Origin: Bordetella parapertussis
GTDB lineage: Bacteria; Pseudomonadota; Gammaproteobacteria; Burkholderiales; Burkholderiaceae_B
Reading direction: 5' to 3'
Assembly (NCBI GenBank): GCA_945868195.1
Contig: CAMBLP010000055.1
Span: forward strand, 1 to 13,140
DNA length: 13,140 nt
Below are positions 1 to 7,707 of this stretch, piece by piece; position 1 is the first letter of the stretch, and every line of letters starts with the position of its first letter. A model generated the notes under the pieces. It did not search any database, was not told where the DNA came from, and saw only the letters and a program-made list of their open reading frames with translations. Position numbers and translations under genes: made by a program.

Positions 1-713
1 GAACGTTTTGAGCCGTCCATCACGAACAAACCATTGAGCGAAAAGCCACAGCGCTGCGCAAGCTCTTGGATTTGTTGAGCAAGAGCTTTGTCTTCGAGAG
101 GCGTGAATTTATTAAACAGTGGTGCGATCCATGTAGGGAAAATAAAGAGTACTAATAAATTAAAGACAGACCATAAGCCCCAGGCCCAGACCCACCAGAA
201 CTCTCCAGCTTCGGCCATCAACCAAAGCACCGCAGCGATCAGCGGCAATCCGAGTGCGGCACCAATCAAAATTCCCTTGATGGTGTCGGTCACAAAAAGC
301 TTAGGCGTCATCCGGTTAAAACCAAACTTTGCCTCGAGCTTGAATTGTCGGTAGAGGGAAAAGGGCATGCCAAGGGCACCGAGTAGCGTCATGACAGCCA
401 CGATTAAAAGAACTTGGCGCAATAAGTCGTGAGAGGTGAGCGTGCTGACCCAGAGATCGATGTGCTGAAGACCACCTAGCAAGGTCAAGCCAACCAGAAT
501 AAAGGCGTCAAAAACCAGCTCAATCATTCCTAATCTAACCTTAGCGGCCGTATAGTCAGCCGCTCTTTGGTGGCTGACTAAGCCGATGCGCGAAGCAAAC
601 TCGGCCGGTACGGCTTCGCGATGGCTCACGACGTGACGAAGCTGGCGATTCGCCAACCACAAACGTGTTCCGATCGTCGCGAGAAGGAAAGCAATAAAAA
701 GTATCGTAAGCAT
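1..713 (-). CDS. M48 family (Ste24/CAAX-protease-like) metallopeptidase, N-terminal part, cut by window edge
   Basis: Translation of the minus strand from the ATG at 713-711 gives an uninterrupted frame of about 237 codons to the left edge. It opens with a hydrophobic helix (MLTILFIAFLLATIG), then a segment typical of bacterial Ste24-like M48 peptidases (RQLRHVVSHREAVPAEFASRI, then AADYTAAKVRLGMIE), further membrane segments, and near the edge FPTWIAPLFNKFTPLEDKAL and CGFSLNGLFVMDGS. This order matches the N-terminal half of Ste24/CAAX prenyl protease 1 homologues, inner-membrane zinc proteases. The zinc motif HExxH should follow just beyond the edge, so catalytic competence cannot be judged. 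No in-frame start lies further upstream; the ATG at 725 is in another frame and stops after three codons. The gene diverges from orn, with under 60 bases between the two starts. Family assignment is confident; the physiological substrate is unknown. Confidence 0.88.
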   Translation of the reverse strand, partial: MLTILFIAFLLATIGTRLWLANRQLRHVVSHREAVPAEFASRIGLVSHQRAADYTAAKVRLGMIELVFDAFILVGLTLLGGLQHIDLWVSTLTSHDLLRQVLLIVAVMTLLGALGMPFSLYRQFKLEAKFGFNRMTPKLFVTDTIKGILIGAALGLPLIAAVLWLMAEAGEFWWVWAWGLWSVFNLLVLFIFPTWIAPLFNKFTPLEDKALAQQIQELAQRCGFSLNGLFVMDGSKR

Positions 714-772
714 GAGTCCAAAGGGCCTTATGACAGCATGTGAGAAAATCACGTTTTAACTGGATTGATTAT

Positions 773-1366
773 ATGGCCAAGACCCCCTCTCAGGCACCTT
801 CTGCACAAAATGGAAAAACAGTTCCTAATGAGTTCCGTCTGGTATGGCTGGATATGGAGATGACGGGCTTAGACCCACAAAAGGAACGCATCATCGAGGT
901 GGCCGTCGTCGTCACCGAGCCTGACTTGACCGTCGTGGCAGAAGGGCCTGTTTTGGTGATTCATCAAGGGGATGCCTTGCTTGATGCGATGGACAGCTGG
1001 AATCGTTCCACCCATGGGAAAAGCGGTCTGATTGAAAAGGTCAAAGCCTCGACACTAACCGAGGCACAAGCTGAAATTGAGTTGATTGGTTTTCTTTCAC
1101 AGTACGTTCCAGCGGGCAAGTCGCCACTCTGTGGCAATACGGTGAGCCAGGATCGACGCTTTATGTTTAATTACATGCCCAAGCTTGAGCAGTTTTTTCA
1201 CTATCGGACGATCGATGTCAGCACGCTAAAAGAGCTCGCCCGCCGCTGGAAACCAGAGCTTTTAAAAGGCTTTGAAAAGCGTAGTAAGCATGAAGCCCTT
1301 GCGGATATTTACGAGTCGATTGATGAGCTCAAATACTACCGCGATACCTTTATTAAGCTCGTTTGA
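773..1366 (+). CDS. orn: Oligoribonuclease Orn, 3'-5' exoribonuclease
   Basis: Orn degrades 2-5 nt RNA fragments (nanoRNA, including pGpG from c-di-GMP turnover) to mononucleotides in the cytoplasm. The 197-residue product carries the DEDDh exonuclease signature: D27 and E29 in [11 protein letters not shown]127 in [14 protein letters not shown], and H173/D178 in [10 protein letters not shown]. Length is slightly above the usual 180-ish because of an N-terminal tail of about 20 residues ([15 protein letters not shown]...). The start is uncertain: the frame stays open to a GTG at 740, which would add 11 residues, and neither site has a convincing Shine-Dalgarno. ATG 773 is preferred because the GTG extension does not resemble Orn proteins. 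The 3' end overlaps the convergent MATE gene by 14 bases. Confidence 0.93.
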   Translation: MAKTPSQAPSAQNGKTVPNEFRLVWLDMEMTGLDPQKERIIEVAVVVTEPDLTVVAEGPVLVIHQGDALLDAMDSWNRSTHGKSGLIEKVKASTLTEAQAEIELIGFLSQYVPAGKSPLCGNTVSQDRRFMFNYMPKLEQFFHYRTIDVSTLKELARRWKPELLKGFEKRSKHEALADIYESIDELKYYRDTFIKLV

Positions 1367-2771
1367 GAGCCTTGCGCCTAAGACCCTTGATGATGTGGCG
1401 GTACCAGCCGTGTAGCAACACGGCTGAGATGGCTAAGCCGATCGTGGCCATCAGCCACATACTGCCTGCCCCGACGGGTGAGCCTGCTAAGAGTTGATTG
1501 CGCAGCGGTTCAATCAGCCCGCGACCAGGTCCAAAACCCAGCCACCAACCACCTATTAAACCAACCACCATGAGTGCGAACACTTGCAGACAGAGTGGTA
1601 CGAAAGCAATTTTGTGCGCCCGCAATAGGTAACTGTTGATGCATTGCATGGCATCAACAATATGAAAGAAAGGCAAGAGAGCGAGCAATGACAAGGCGAT
1701 CAGGGCCACAGCAGGGTCGTTCGTGTAAAGCGACACAATGAGGTCTCGCCCAAAGTAGAGCGCGCAGGCTGTGATGAGCGCACCACCCAAGCCCATGACT
1801 AAGCCCATCATGCTCGTTCGATGCGCTTGGTTAAGTTTTCCCGCACCAATTGCTTGGGCCGTGAGCGCTGCAGTCGCGACACCAATTGCCATCGGCATCA
1901 TAAAGGCGAGAGCGGCCAGGTTTGAAGTGATTTGATGACCGCCAATGACGGCAGTGCCCTCTTGAGCGACTAATAACGCCATAAACGTAAAAGCACTGAC
2001 CTCGACTAAGTACGATCCGCCCATTGGAATGCCAAGGCGCAAGATATTCCACAGTTCGCCCCATTGCGGACGACCGAGTTTTAAATGAAATTGTTTGTAA
2101 AAAGGGGTGCGGGTGACGATCCAGAGTCCAATGGCAAGATTGATCCAAAAGACAATGGCAGAAGCGATACCCGCACCGGTGGCGCCCAAAGCCGGCAGTC
2201 CCCAGTTTCCAAAAATGAGTAGCCAATTAAAGAATAATTTGAGCGCAATGCCCACAAGATTGATCATCATGATCATTTTGGGACGCGACACTGCATTCGC
2301 GAGCGAGTAAACAGTCCGAAACATGAGGGCTGCCGGTAAAGCGCAAGTCAACGCGAGCAGGTAGCTTTTGACATTGGCGCGAACCAAGGGATCGAGATCA
2401 CCCGAAAAACTGAGCCAGACATCGGGAAAAAGAAGTACGGCGCCACCCAGAACGGAGAGCAGCAGAGAGACCCAGATGCCTTGCCCCCAAGTTTGTCCGA
2501 CGCGTTCGAGTTTGCCAGCACCGACGTACTGGGCTTGTATGGGAATCAAGGCGTGCATGACCCCAGTCAGACCAATAAAGACCGTAATGTAAATAGAGAT
2601 CGACAAGGCCATCGTGGCCAAATCGATCGGACCCGCATGTCCCGTCATCGCGGTGTCCAGGACGCCAAAGGCCATGCTGGCCCATTGACTGATTAAAATA
2701 GGCCAAGACTGTTTGAAAATCGCACGAAGTGTTGCGCCAAAGGAACGGGGCGAGGTATCGACAACACTCAT
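1353..2771 (-). CDS. MATE (MOP superfamily) multidrug/toxin efflux transporter, NorM-like
   Basis: The 472-residue product is a polytopic inner-membrane protein with about 12 hydrophobic segments. It begins with the MATE-type first-helix region ([33 protein letters not shown]), a close match to NorM/DinF-type exporters, which use Na+ or H+ gradients to expel cationic drugs. A second copy of the fold starts around residue 245 ([18 protein letters not shown]). The length is normal for the family. Its ATG at 2771 overlaps the stop of the upstream glycosyltransferase gene (ATGA, 2768-2771), indicating one transcript and probable translational coupling. Its 3' end runs 14 bases into orn on the opposite strand, leaving no room for a terminator between them. 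The substrate is unknown: drug export is the default for the family, and transport of a product linked to the glycosyltransferase is only a possibility. Confidence 0.9.
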   Translation of the reverse strand: MSVVDTSPRSFGATLRAIFKQSWPILISQWASMAFGVLDTAMTGHAGPIDLATMALSISIYITVFIGLTGVMHALIPIQAQYVGAGKLERVGQTWGQGIWVSLLLSVLGGAVLLFPDVWLSFSGDLDPLVRANVKSYLLALTCALPAALMFRTVYSLANAVSRPKMIMMINLVGIALKLFFNWLLIFGNWGLPALGATGAGIASAIVFWINLAIGLWIVTRTPFYKQFHLKLGRPQWGELWNILRLGIPMGGSYLVEVSAFTFMALLVAQEGTAVIGGHQITSNLAALAFMMPMAIGVATAALTAQAIGAGKLNQAHRTSMMGLVMGLGGALITACALYFGRDLIVSLYTNDPAVALIALSLLALLPFFHIVDAMQCINSYLLRAHKIAFVPLCLQVFALMVVGLIGGWWLGFGPGRGLIEPLRNQLLAGSPVGAGSMWLMATIGLAISAVLLHGWYRHIIKGLRRKALKRA

Positions 2772-4519
2772 CGGTTGGGGAGGCGCAAAATTCTGTAACG
2801 ATCAAAGCGATCAGCACCTCGGGAGCCTTGCCAGAGGACCTCGGCATGATCACTAAAACCAGCTTCACCACTTTCCAATTTCTTTTTTGTCGTTTGCTGC
2901 AACACAAACGGACAGAGTGAGTCGTAGACCAATTCGATATGATCAAAGACGAAGAGGGAGGCGCGTGGGCCGAGAGCTAAGCCTTGGCCCCTTAGGCAAG
3001 CGAGCTCTCCTGGAGTTGAAGACAGGCCTTCGAGCGTTTTGCGAATTTCGGCGGACATTGGGCGGTAGCTTCGAACGTAATCGATCGCAGGCATCCAAAG
3101 CAGCACGAGCAGAATCCAAGAAATCGTGAGACCACCGGCGGCCAGTAAAGATCCGCGCCAAAGCGCGTTAGGATTGGCTTTGACTCGCCAAATAATCATG
3201 GCGATCCAACCGAGTGTGCAGACAACGGCTAAGACCACGCTCCACCAAGTCATGTTCGGCTCATAGCCTGCCGTCTGGCGAGCAATATTGAGTGAGATCT
3301 GCTTGGGTATCTCAAAATGCAGCGCAAACCATCCAATCCATACGCAAGCAACCGTGACGGAAAAACACATCAGGGCAAACCAGTCGAGGGTGTTGATGAC
3401 GCCTCGACGCATGGTGGGAATAGCGAAAGCTGCCAATATCGCGAGCGGACAAATCAGTAGCGCATACTCCGCCTCATCGGATTGAGGTGAAATAAAAAGT
3501 GTCAGAAGAGCGCCTAGCAAAAAGGCAAAAGGCACCCAGATATGAGGCGCCGTTGTCCAACGCCTCCATTGCCAAAGGGCCAAGAGGGCGAGCGGCCAAA
3601 TCGGCCATAGAAACCAAGGAAGGTCGCGCAAAGGTCGTACGGCCTGTTCGTATTCAGGCAGCCCAAAACTGAGACGATTCCAGTGGAGCCATGCCTTCAT
3701 CCACTCAGGGTGAAGCTGCAGGGTAGGGATCCACCAGCAGGCGATCAGAACGGCTGCTATCAACACCGAACCAATGGCGTAGTAACGCGCTGGCCAGAGA
3801 GCTGAGCGCTTGAAAAAGGCAATGGGTAAGGTCAGCAAGAGAGGGGCGACACCCGGCAAGGCACGGGTTAAAAAGGCGCCAACGAGAGCGAGGACGAGCA
3901 TCGTTGCGCCCATTTTAGGCTTGTCTAGCATCCTGGCCAGAGCATAAAAACCGAGTGCTTGAAACGCGAGATTCGCAGGGACATCCGAGGTTTCATGAAA
4001 GCGTAGTAGTACGCCCCCCGTGGCTAAAAACAGCAATGTTGCAACATCCGCTAGGAGTCGTCCGTAGTCTTTGACGGTAGGTTCGCCGCCAAAGGGTAGT
4101 GCCAGTGGCTGCGCTTCGGGTCGTCGACCGAGCAAATAGGTTCCATACCACACCGAACCTAGCGTGATGCCAAACCAAATCATGTTAAGCAAACGCGAAG
4201 CGGTAACCTCTCCGATCCAGGGTCCGAAAAGATGGATCAGCATCGCACCCAGCCACATCACGAGCGGGCCGTCCTCAGTCAGTTTGAGCGCACCAATTTG
4301 TGGGACCAGCCAATCTATGCCTTGAGATTGCAAGGCAGAAAGCATGGTGGCCAGACCGACGACATCATCCGTTTTCCAAGGGTCTCTGCCGAACAGACCA
4401 GCCGACACATAGGCGAGAGCCAACACCAGAAGCACCAAGCGAGGGAGCTTGCTGGACGCATTGGCTGTTAATCTTGCCGGGGTGGACTGTGTGTTGGAGG
4501 GCGACACGCTCGGACTCAA
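2768..4519 (-). CDS. ArnT-like membrane glycosyltransferase (GT-C fold, PMT_2/family 39)
   Basis: The 583-residue protein has a short polar N-terminus, a first membrane helix (about residues 25-43), then an acidic loop GRDPWKTDD at the place where GT-C enzymes keep their catalytic acidic pair, and LTEDGPLVMWLGAMLIHLFG, which aligns with the KPPLYFWL-type segment of ArnT. About ten further membrane segments and a soluble C-terminal domain (about residues 490-583) follow. Such enzymes transfer sugars from polyprenyl-phosphate donors on the periplasmic face of the inner membrane. No arn genes for 4-amino-arabinose synthesis are nearby, so the name arnT is not justified. The start is uncertain: TTG 4519 gives the longest frame, but GAAGG (4525-4521) lies only one base from it; GTG 4507 is an alternative. 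The gene lies about 33 bases beyond the rpmE terminator and overlaps the MATE gene by four bases. Confidence 0.85.
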   Translation of the reverse strand: MSPSVSPSNTQSTPARLTANASSKLPRLVLLVLALAYVSAGLFGRDPWKTDDVVGLATMLSALQSQGIDWLVPQIGALKLTEDGPLVMWLGAMLIHLFGPWIGEVTASRLLNMIWFGITLGSVWYGTYLLGRRPEAQPLALPFGGEPTVKDYGRLLADVATLLFLATGGVLLRFHETSDVPANLAFQALGFYALARMLDKPKMGATMLVLALVGAFLTRALPGVAPLLLTLPIAFFKRSALWPARYYAIGSVLIAAVLIACWWIPTLQLHPEWMKAWLHWNRLSFGLPEYEQAVRPLRDLPWFLWPIWPLALLALWQWRRWTTAPHIWVPFAFLLGALLTLFISPQSDEAEYALLICPLAILAAFAIPTMRRGVINTLDWFALMCFSVTVACVWIGWFALHFEIPKQISLNIARQTAGYEPNMTWWSVVLAVVCTLGWIAMIIWRVKANPNALWRGSLLAAGGLTISWILLVLLWMPAIDYVRSYRPMSAEIRKTLEGLSSTPGELACLRGQGLALGPRASLFVFDHIELVYDSLCPFVLQQTTKKKLESGEAGFSDHAEVLWQGSRGADRFDRYRILRLPNR

Positions 4520-4552
4520 ACCTTCATAATGAGGTGACTAGGCGACGTTACC

Positions 4553-4584
4553 AAAAAAAAGGCGGCCAGGGGGGCCGCCTTTTT
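4553..4584 (-). terminator. Intrinsic terminator of rpmE
   Basis: On the minus strand a perfect 7-bp GC-only stem (GGCGGCC / GGCCGCC, 4579-4573 with 4567-4561) with a 5-base loop is followed by eight T residues (4560-4553). This is a textbook rho-independent terminator about 30 bases after the rpmE stop. Five A residues precede the stem in this direction, so it may also work weakly on the other strand. It sits immediately upstream of the glycosyltransferase gene. Confidence 0.92.
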
Positions 4585-4612
4585 GCGCGAAGTTCGATCT
4601 GAATAAATCGGA

Positions 4613-4879
4613 TCAGACAGACGCCTTTTTGGTGCCAGACGTCCGTGCGAAGCGGGCGCGGAATTTTTCAACGCGGCCAGTCTCAACGATACGTGTTTGA
4701 GCACCAGTATAAAAAGGATGAGACTCGGAAGTCACGTCACATTTGAACAATGGATATGTTTTGCCATCCATTTCAATGGTTTCGCGGCTGTTGAGCGTCG
4801 AGCGCGTAATGAATTTATTACCTGTCTGAAGGTCAACAAACACCACGTCGCGGTAATTTGGATGAATCTCGGCTTTCAT
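4613..4879 (-). CDS. rpmE2: 50S ribosomal protein bL31, type B
   Basis: The 88-residue product begins [20 protein letters not shown] and continues [20 protein letters not shown] and [11 protein letters not shown], the conserved core of bL31 in the large ribosomal subunit. It is the type B (zinc-independent, C-minus) form: only one cysteine (FKCDVTS) is present and the CxxC zinc ligands of type A are missing. In many Betaproteobacteria type B is the standard form rather than a zinc-starvation substitute. A basic C-terminal tail ([17 protein letters not shown]) is usual. A good Shine-Dalgarno (AAAGGA) stands about seven bases before the ATG. The gene is followed by a strong intrinsic terminator and diverges from the methyltransferase-like gene across 152 bases (4880-5031), in which I see a TTGACT hexamer on the minus strand but no convincing -10 at the right spacing. 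Confidence 0.96.
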   Translation of the reverse strand: MKAEIHPNYRDVVFVDLQTGNKFITRSTLNSRETIEMDGKTYPLFKCDVTSESHPFYTGAQTRIVETGRVEKFRARFARTSGTKKASV

Positions 4880-5031
4880 GTTAAATCCTTTCGGTTGGTC
4901 GGGTCGCCAGCCACAGCAATGTAGCCACGTATCCTAAGTCAAGCGTTCCATTCTACAGGTAAAAGAGATGTTTCGCAATGTGGCAATGCTATTCTGCGCA
5001 TAGAAAATGACAAAAAAGGTGTTTTTTTACA

Positions 5032-5808
5032 ATGGCTTGGAAAAAAAGTGCGTGTCCACCGCAGCATGAAATCCCCACAATTTCTGAGGGGGGTGGTATT
5101 CGTTATCTACATTTTGGGACGCAATGGGTTCAAGGCGCGATGTGGGTCTCCAAGCCCGCCGAGCTCGTGCTCGAGTACACAGCCCAAATGATGGCCTGGC
5201 TTCTTTTTCTTGCGCCAAGTCGTCAACAAAAGATCGGCATTCTCGGTTTAGGAGCGGGCTCGCTGGCTCGTTTTTGCTTAAAACAAACGCCTTGCAAGCT
5301 TCGCGTGATCGAGTGGAATCCTCTCGTGACGTCGGCCTGCGAGATGTATTTCAAATTACCCAGACCTGAGAGAATGCTGATTGAGCACATGGATGCGGGG
5401 ATGTGGGTCGCTGATCCAAGTCAGCATGACCAATGCGCGGTTTTGATGGTCGATGTTTACGACGGCGAGGCCGCCGGGCCTGTACGTGACTCACTGGCGT
5501 TCTATCAGAACTGCCGCAATGTTCTGGGCGAGATCGGGGTCATGACGGTCAACCTATTTGGCGCGCATGCCAGTTTTGAAAAGAATATCCGCCGTTTAAG
5601 CGAGGCATTCGAGGGTCGATTATTGAGCTTGCCTCAGATCGATGCAGGAAATCAAGTCGTGTTGGCCTTTAAAGGACCGCCGATCGCCATTGACATCGAG
5701 CAATTACTCGCACGCGCCGAGGTGGTTGAGTCACAATACGGATTGCCCGCTAAAAAATGGGTACGCTCGATGATTGGGCGTTCCAGCGATGGCATATTGA
5801 CGATTTGA
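5032..5808 (+). CDS. Spermidine-synthase-like protein with SAM-dependent methyltransferase fold
   Basis: The 258-residue protein resembles the spermidine synthase superfamily: an N-terminal strand segment (ISEGGGIRYLHFGTQWVQGA, residues 18-36), the nucleotide-binding loop GLGAGSLARF (72-81), an acidic residue after the second strand (VIEWNP, E94), D121, and VLMVDVYDGE (D141, D144). True aminopropyltransferases carry GGGDGG in the loop and a DSTDP-like gate. Here the loop Asp is absent, so the polyamine reaction is doubtful and a different SAM or decarboxylated-SAM reaction is possible. No speD/adenosylmethionine decarboxylase gene is visible. The start ATG 5032 has a plausible Shine-Dalgarno (AAGGTG, about 11 bases upstream). 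The substrate-binding-protein gene begins 17 bases after its stop, suggesting co-transcription. Fold assignment is confident; the reaction is not known. Confidence 0.82.
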   Translation: MAWKKSACPPQHEIPTISEGGGIRYLHFGTQWVQGAMWVSKPAELVLEYTAQMMAWLLFLAPSRQQKIGILGLGAGSLARFCLKQTPCKLRVIEWNPLVTSACEMYFKLPRPERMLIEHMDAGMWVADPSQHDQCAVLMVDVYDGEAAGPVRDSLAFYQNCRNVLGEIGVMTVNLFGAHASFEKNIRRLSEAFEGRLLSLPQIDAGNQVVLAFKGPPIAIDIEQLLARAEVVESQYGLPAKKWVRSMIGRSSDGILTI

Positions 5809-5825
5809 TCAGTGTTGACTCTTTA

Positions 5826-6827
5826 ATGAAAATAAATATATTCGGCGCGTGGCTGTTTGCCTTTGCACTGCTAATCGGCAGCGCCGGGGTCTCTGCACAG
5901 ACGAAGTCGGTCGCCATTTTCTCCTACCAGCAAGATGAAGTCACGGCGGAGATGACTGAAGGGATCCGCGAAGTGCTGCGTACCGCAGGATTTCGTGAGG
6001 GACGCAACCTGAAGTTGAGCCTCGTCGATGCGAAAGGATCTTCTGAGCGAGCGCAGCAGCTTGCGCTTGATACGATCCGAGGAAAACCGGACGTCGTGAT
6101 AGTTTTATCATTGCTCGCCGCCAAAGCCGTGATGATGCATACGACACAGATTCCGGTTGTATTTGCGGGCATCACTGATCCCGTTGTGAACGAGGTGGTA
6201 TCGGGGTGGGGGCCGTCGGGTTCTAATGTCACGGGTGTGACCGATGCACTGCCTTTGCAAAAAAGGGTTGCACTGATTAAACAAATTTCCCCTCAGGCCC
6301 GTCGCGTAGGCGTGATTTACAACCCAACAGATGCGAGTTCGGTGGCCGCGGTCAAAGCGTTTCAGGAAAGTTTGAGCGGATCGGGACTCATTGCAATTGA
6401 ATTGACGGTATTAAGACCACTCGAGGTAGGCTCTGCCGCTCGAAGTCTGATCGAAAAAGTCGATATTTTTCAAACGTTTTTGGATCCGACGGTCAATCAA
6501 GCGTATGTCGCCTTGGTCCAGGTCGCTAATGATGCCCGCATACCTTTGCTCGGGTGGGACGTCAAAGATGTGAGAGCGGGTGCTGTCGCGGCGCTTGATT
6601 TAACTGCGCAAGACCTTGGTTCTGCTGCCGGCCGGTTGACCCTGAGAGTGTTGAGAGGGGTCAAGCCCGGTACGATTGCACCGGAAATTGTTGCCAATCC
6701 GCCTATCTACGTGAATATGCAAGCGGCTACAACGCAGTCTGTGACTTTTAGCGCAGCATTGTTGAAAATTGCGCGTCCGCTTGTGCAGAGCCACGTCAAA
6801 CCCTCGGTCAATCCCGCTGTCAAATAG
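5826..6827 (+). CDS. Exported ABC transporter substrate-binding protein, ABC_sub_bind (TrpX-like) family
   Basis: The 333-residue product has a clear signal peptide (MKINIFGAWLFAFALLIGSAGVSA, likely cut before QTKS). A two-lobe binding protein follows: SVAIFSYQQDEVTAEMTEGIREVL, then RKPDVVIVLSLLAAKAV-like strands, IPVVFAGITDPV, and ARRVGVIYNPTDASS in the hinge region. This is the pfam ABC_sub_bind pattern, members of which (for example TrpX) bind amino-acid-like ligands. The frame is open back to 5757, inside the preceding gene, but ATG 5826 is chosen because it puts the signal peptide at the very N-terminus. No strong Shine-Dalgarno precedes it, so translation may depend on coupling to the upstream gene. 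No permease or ATPase gene is in the window, so it is an orphan here. Its ligand is unknown. Confidence 0.86.
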   Translation: MKINIFGAWLFAFALLIGSAGVSAQTKSVAIFSYQQDEVTAEMTEGIREVLRTAGFREGRNLKLSLVDAKGSSERAQQLALDTIRGKPDVVIVLSLLAAKAVMMHTTQIPVVFAGITDPVVNEVVSGWGPSGSNVTGVTDALPLQKRVALIKQISPQARRVGVIYNPTDASSVAAVKAFQESLSGSGLIAIELTVLRPLEVGSAARSLIEKVDIFQTFLDPTVNQAYVALVQVANDARIPLLGWDVKDVRAGAVAALDLTAQDLGSAAGRLTLRVLRGVKPGTIAPEIVANPPIYVNMQAATTQSVTFSAALLKIARPLVQSHVKPSVNPAVK

Positions 6828-6892
6828 GGGATCTAACTCGCGCTGCGTGATAATCTTACTTTATAGGTAACCACTCAGCGATGGGAGCTACC

Positions 6893-6934
6893 ATGTTTCA
6901 AATAGAGTCACACCACAGAGAGCACTCACTATGA
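6893..6934 (+). CDS. Possible 13-codon leader ORF coupled to pdxJ
   Basis: An ATG at 6893 with a strong, well-spaced Shine-Dalgarno (GGGAG, five to six bases upstream) opens a 13-codon frame, [13 protein letters not shown], whose TGA stop overlaps the pdxJ start as ATGA (6931-6934). pdxJ itself has only a weak purine run (AGAGAG) before its ATG. The arrangement suggests ribosomes load at the leader and reinitiate on pdxJ. The four-base overlap and ribosome-binding site are visible; function is inference. Three of 13 residues are His, but there is no terminator hairpin between the two frames, so classical attenuation is unlikely. Confidence 0.4.
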   Translation: MFQIESHHREHSL

Positions 6935-7695
6935 TTGATCTTGGCGTCAATATTGATCACGTCGCAACGCTGCGTCAGCAGCGCCATACGGCTTATCCCG
7001 ATCCGATTGCAGCTGCTTTGCTCGCAGAAGATGCGGGTGCTGATCTGATCACCTTGCACTTACGCGAAGATCGCCGTCATATTCAGGATGCGGATGTCTT
7101 TGCCTTGCGCCCTCAGTTGCGCACACGCATGAATCTTGAGTGTGCGATTACCCCTGAAATGTTGGCTATCGCCTGTAAAGTGGTTCCGCAGGATGTGTGT
7201 TTAGTCCCTGAAAAACGTACGGAACTCACGACCGAGGGTGGTCTGGACGTCATTGGTGGTTTTTCGACGGTCAAAGCCGCTGTCGAGCAATTGCAGGCGA
7301 GTGGCATCCGAGTGTCTCTGTTTATCGATCCCGATGCGCGTCAAATCGCCGCGGCTGTCGATACAGGGGCGACTGTGATTGAGTTGCATACGGGCGCTTA
7401 TGCCGAAGCAAAAACTCAAGACCAAGCTGACGCTGAATTAATCCGTTTGAAAACAGCAATCGCCGTCGCGGTTTCTCACGGCTTGCGCACCAATGCGGGT
7501 CATGGTTTGCATTTCGGGAATGTTGCGCCAATCGCAGCGCTCGAGGGGATCGCTGAGCTCAATATTGGGCATGCGCTCGTGGCGCAAGCGATTTTTGATG
7601 GTTGGGAAAACACCATTCGCAACATGAAAGCCTGCATGATCGAAGCCCGACTCAAGGCGCAGCGAGGCGCCTTGTTGCAACCACGTCAACACTAA
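6931..7695 (+). CDS. pdxJ: Pyridoxine 5'-phosphate synthase PdxJ
   Basis: PdxJ condenses 1-deoxy-D-xylulose 5-phosphate with 3-amino-2-oxopropyl phosphate to form pyridoxine 5'-phosphate, the last ring-forming step of the DXP-dependent vitamin B6 pathway in the cytoplasm. The 254-residue TIM barrel is full length and highly conserved: [15 protein letters not shown] at the N-terminus, [11 protein letters not shown] (H43, R45, H50), MNLE (E70), [16 protein letters not shown] (T100), and [12 protein letters not shown] (H190), covering the known active-site residues of the family. It opens the cluster pdxJ-acpS-nagZ-uvrC-pgsA. acpS begins 12 bases after its stop. No convincing promoter hexamers were found in the 6828-6930 gap, though AT-rich GATAAT and TTTATA stretches occur there. 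Confidence 0.97.
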   Translation: MIDLGVNIDHVATLRQQRHTAYPDPIAAALLAEDAGADLITLHLREDRRHIQDADVFALRPQLRTRMNLECAITPEMLAIACKVVPQDVCLVPEKRTELTTEGGLDVIGGFSTVKAAVEQLQASGIRVSLFIDPDARQIAAAVDTGATVIELHTGAYAEAKTQDQADAELIRLKTAIAVAVSHGLRTNAGHGLHFGNVAPIAALEGIAELNIGHALVAQAIFDGWENTIRNMKACMIEARLKAQRGALLQPRQH

Positions 7696-7702
7696 AGGTA
7701 GG
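7694..7702 (+). promoter_or_regulatory. Ribosome binding site fixing a TTG start for acpS
   Basis: The purine stretch AAAGGTAGG overlaps the pdxJ stop and ends five bases before TTG 7708. It supports TTG as the true start of acpS, since no ATG or GTG occurs nearby in frame before the conserved IAGIGMD segment. Confidence 0.7.
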
Positions 7703-7707
7703 CTGTC

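Noticed and set aside
88..354. 88-codon plus-strand frame
   Set aside because: It lies opposite the M48 peptidase frame, which has clear family similarity; this is an antisense shadow.
740..772. GTG start for orn adding 11 residues
   Set aside because: The extension ([11 protein letters not shown]) is unlike Orn N-termini and GTG 740 has no better ribosome binding site than ATG 773.
2398..2946. 182-codon minus-strand frame across the glycosyltransferase-MATE junction
   Set aside because: It is an out-of-frame shadow of two well-supported genes and resembles no family.
4516..4527. Four-codon frame ATG-AAG-GTT-TGA overlapping the TTG start of the glycosyltransferase
   Set aside because: Too short to score, and no Shine-Dalgarno precedes it; it is probably chance, though the GAAGG it contains may serve the downstream start.
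4935..4945. TTGACT on the minus strand as an rpmE -35
   Set aside because: No recognisable -10 at the proper distance, so the promoter is not called.
5757..5825. Upstream in-frame start for the binding protein, inside the preceding gene
   Set aside because: It would bury the signal peptide 23 residues from the N-terminus.
6849..6868. GATAAT/TTTATA as a pdxJ promoter
   Set aside because: No acceptable -35 hexamer at 16-18 bases from either.
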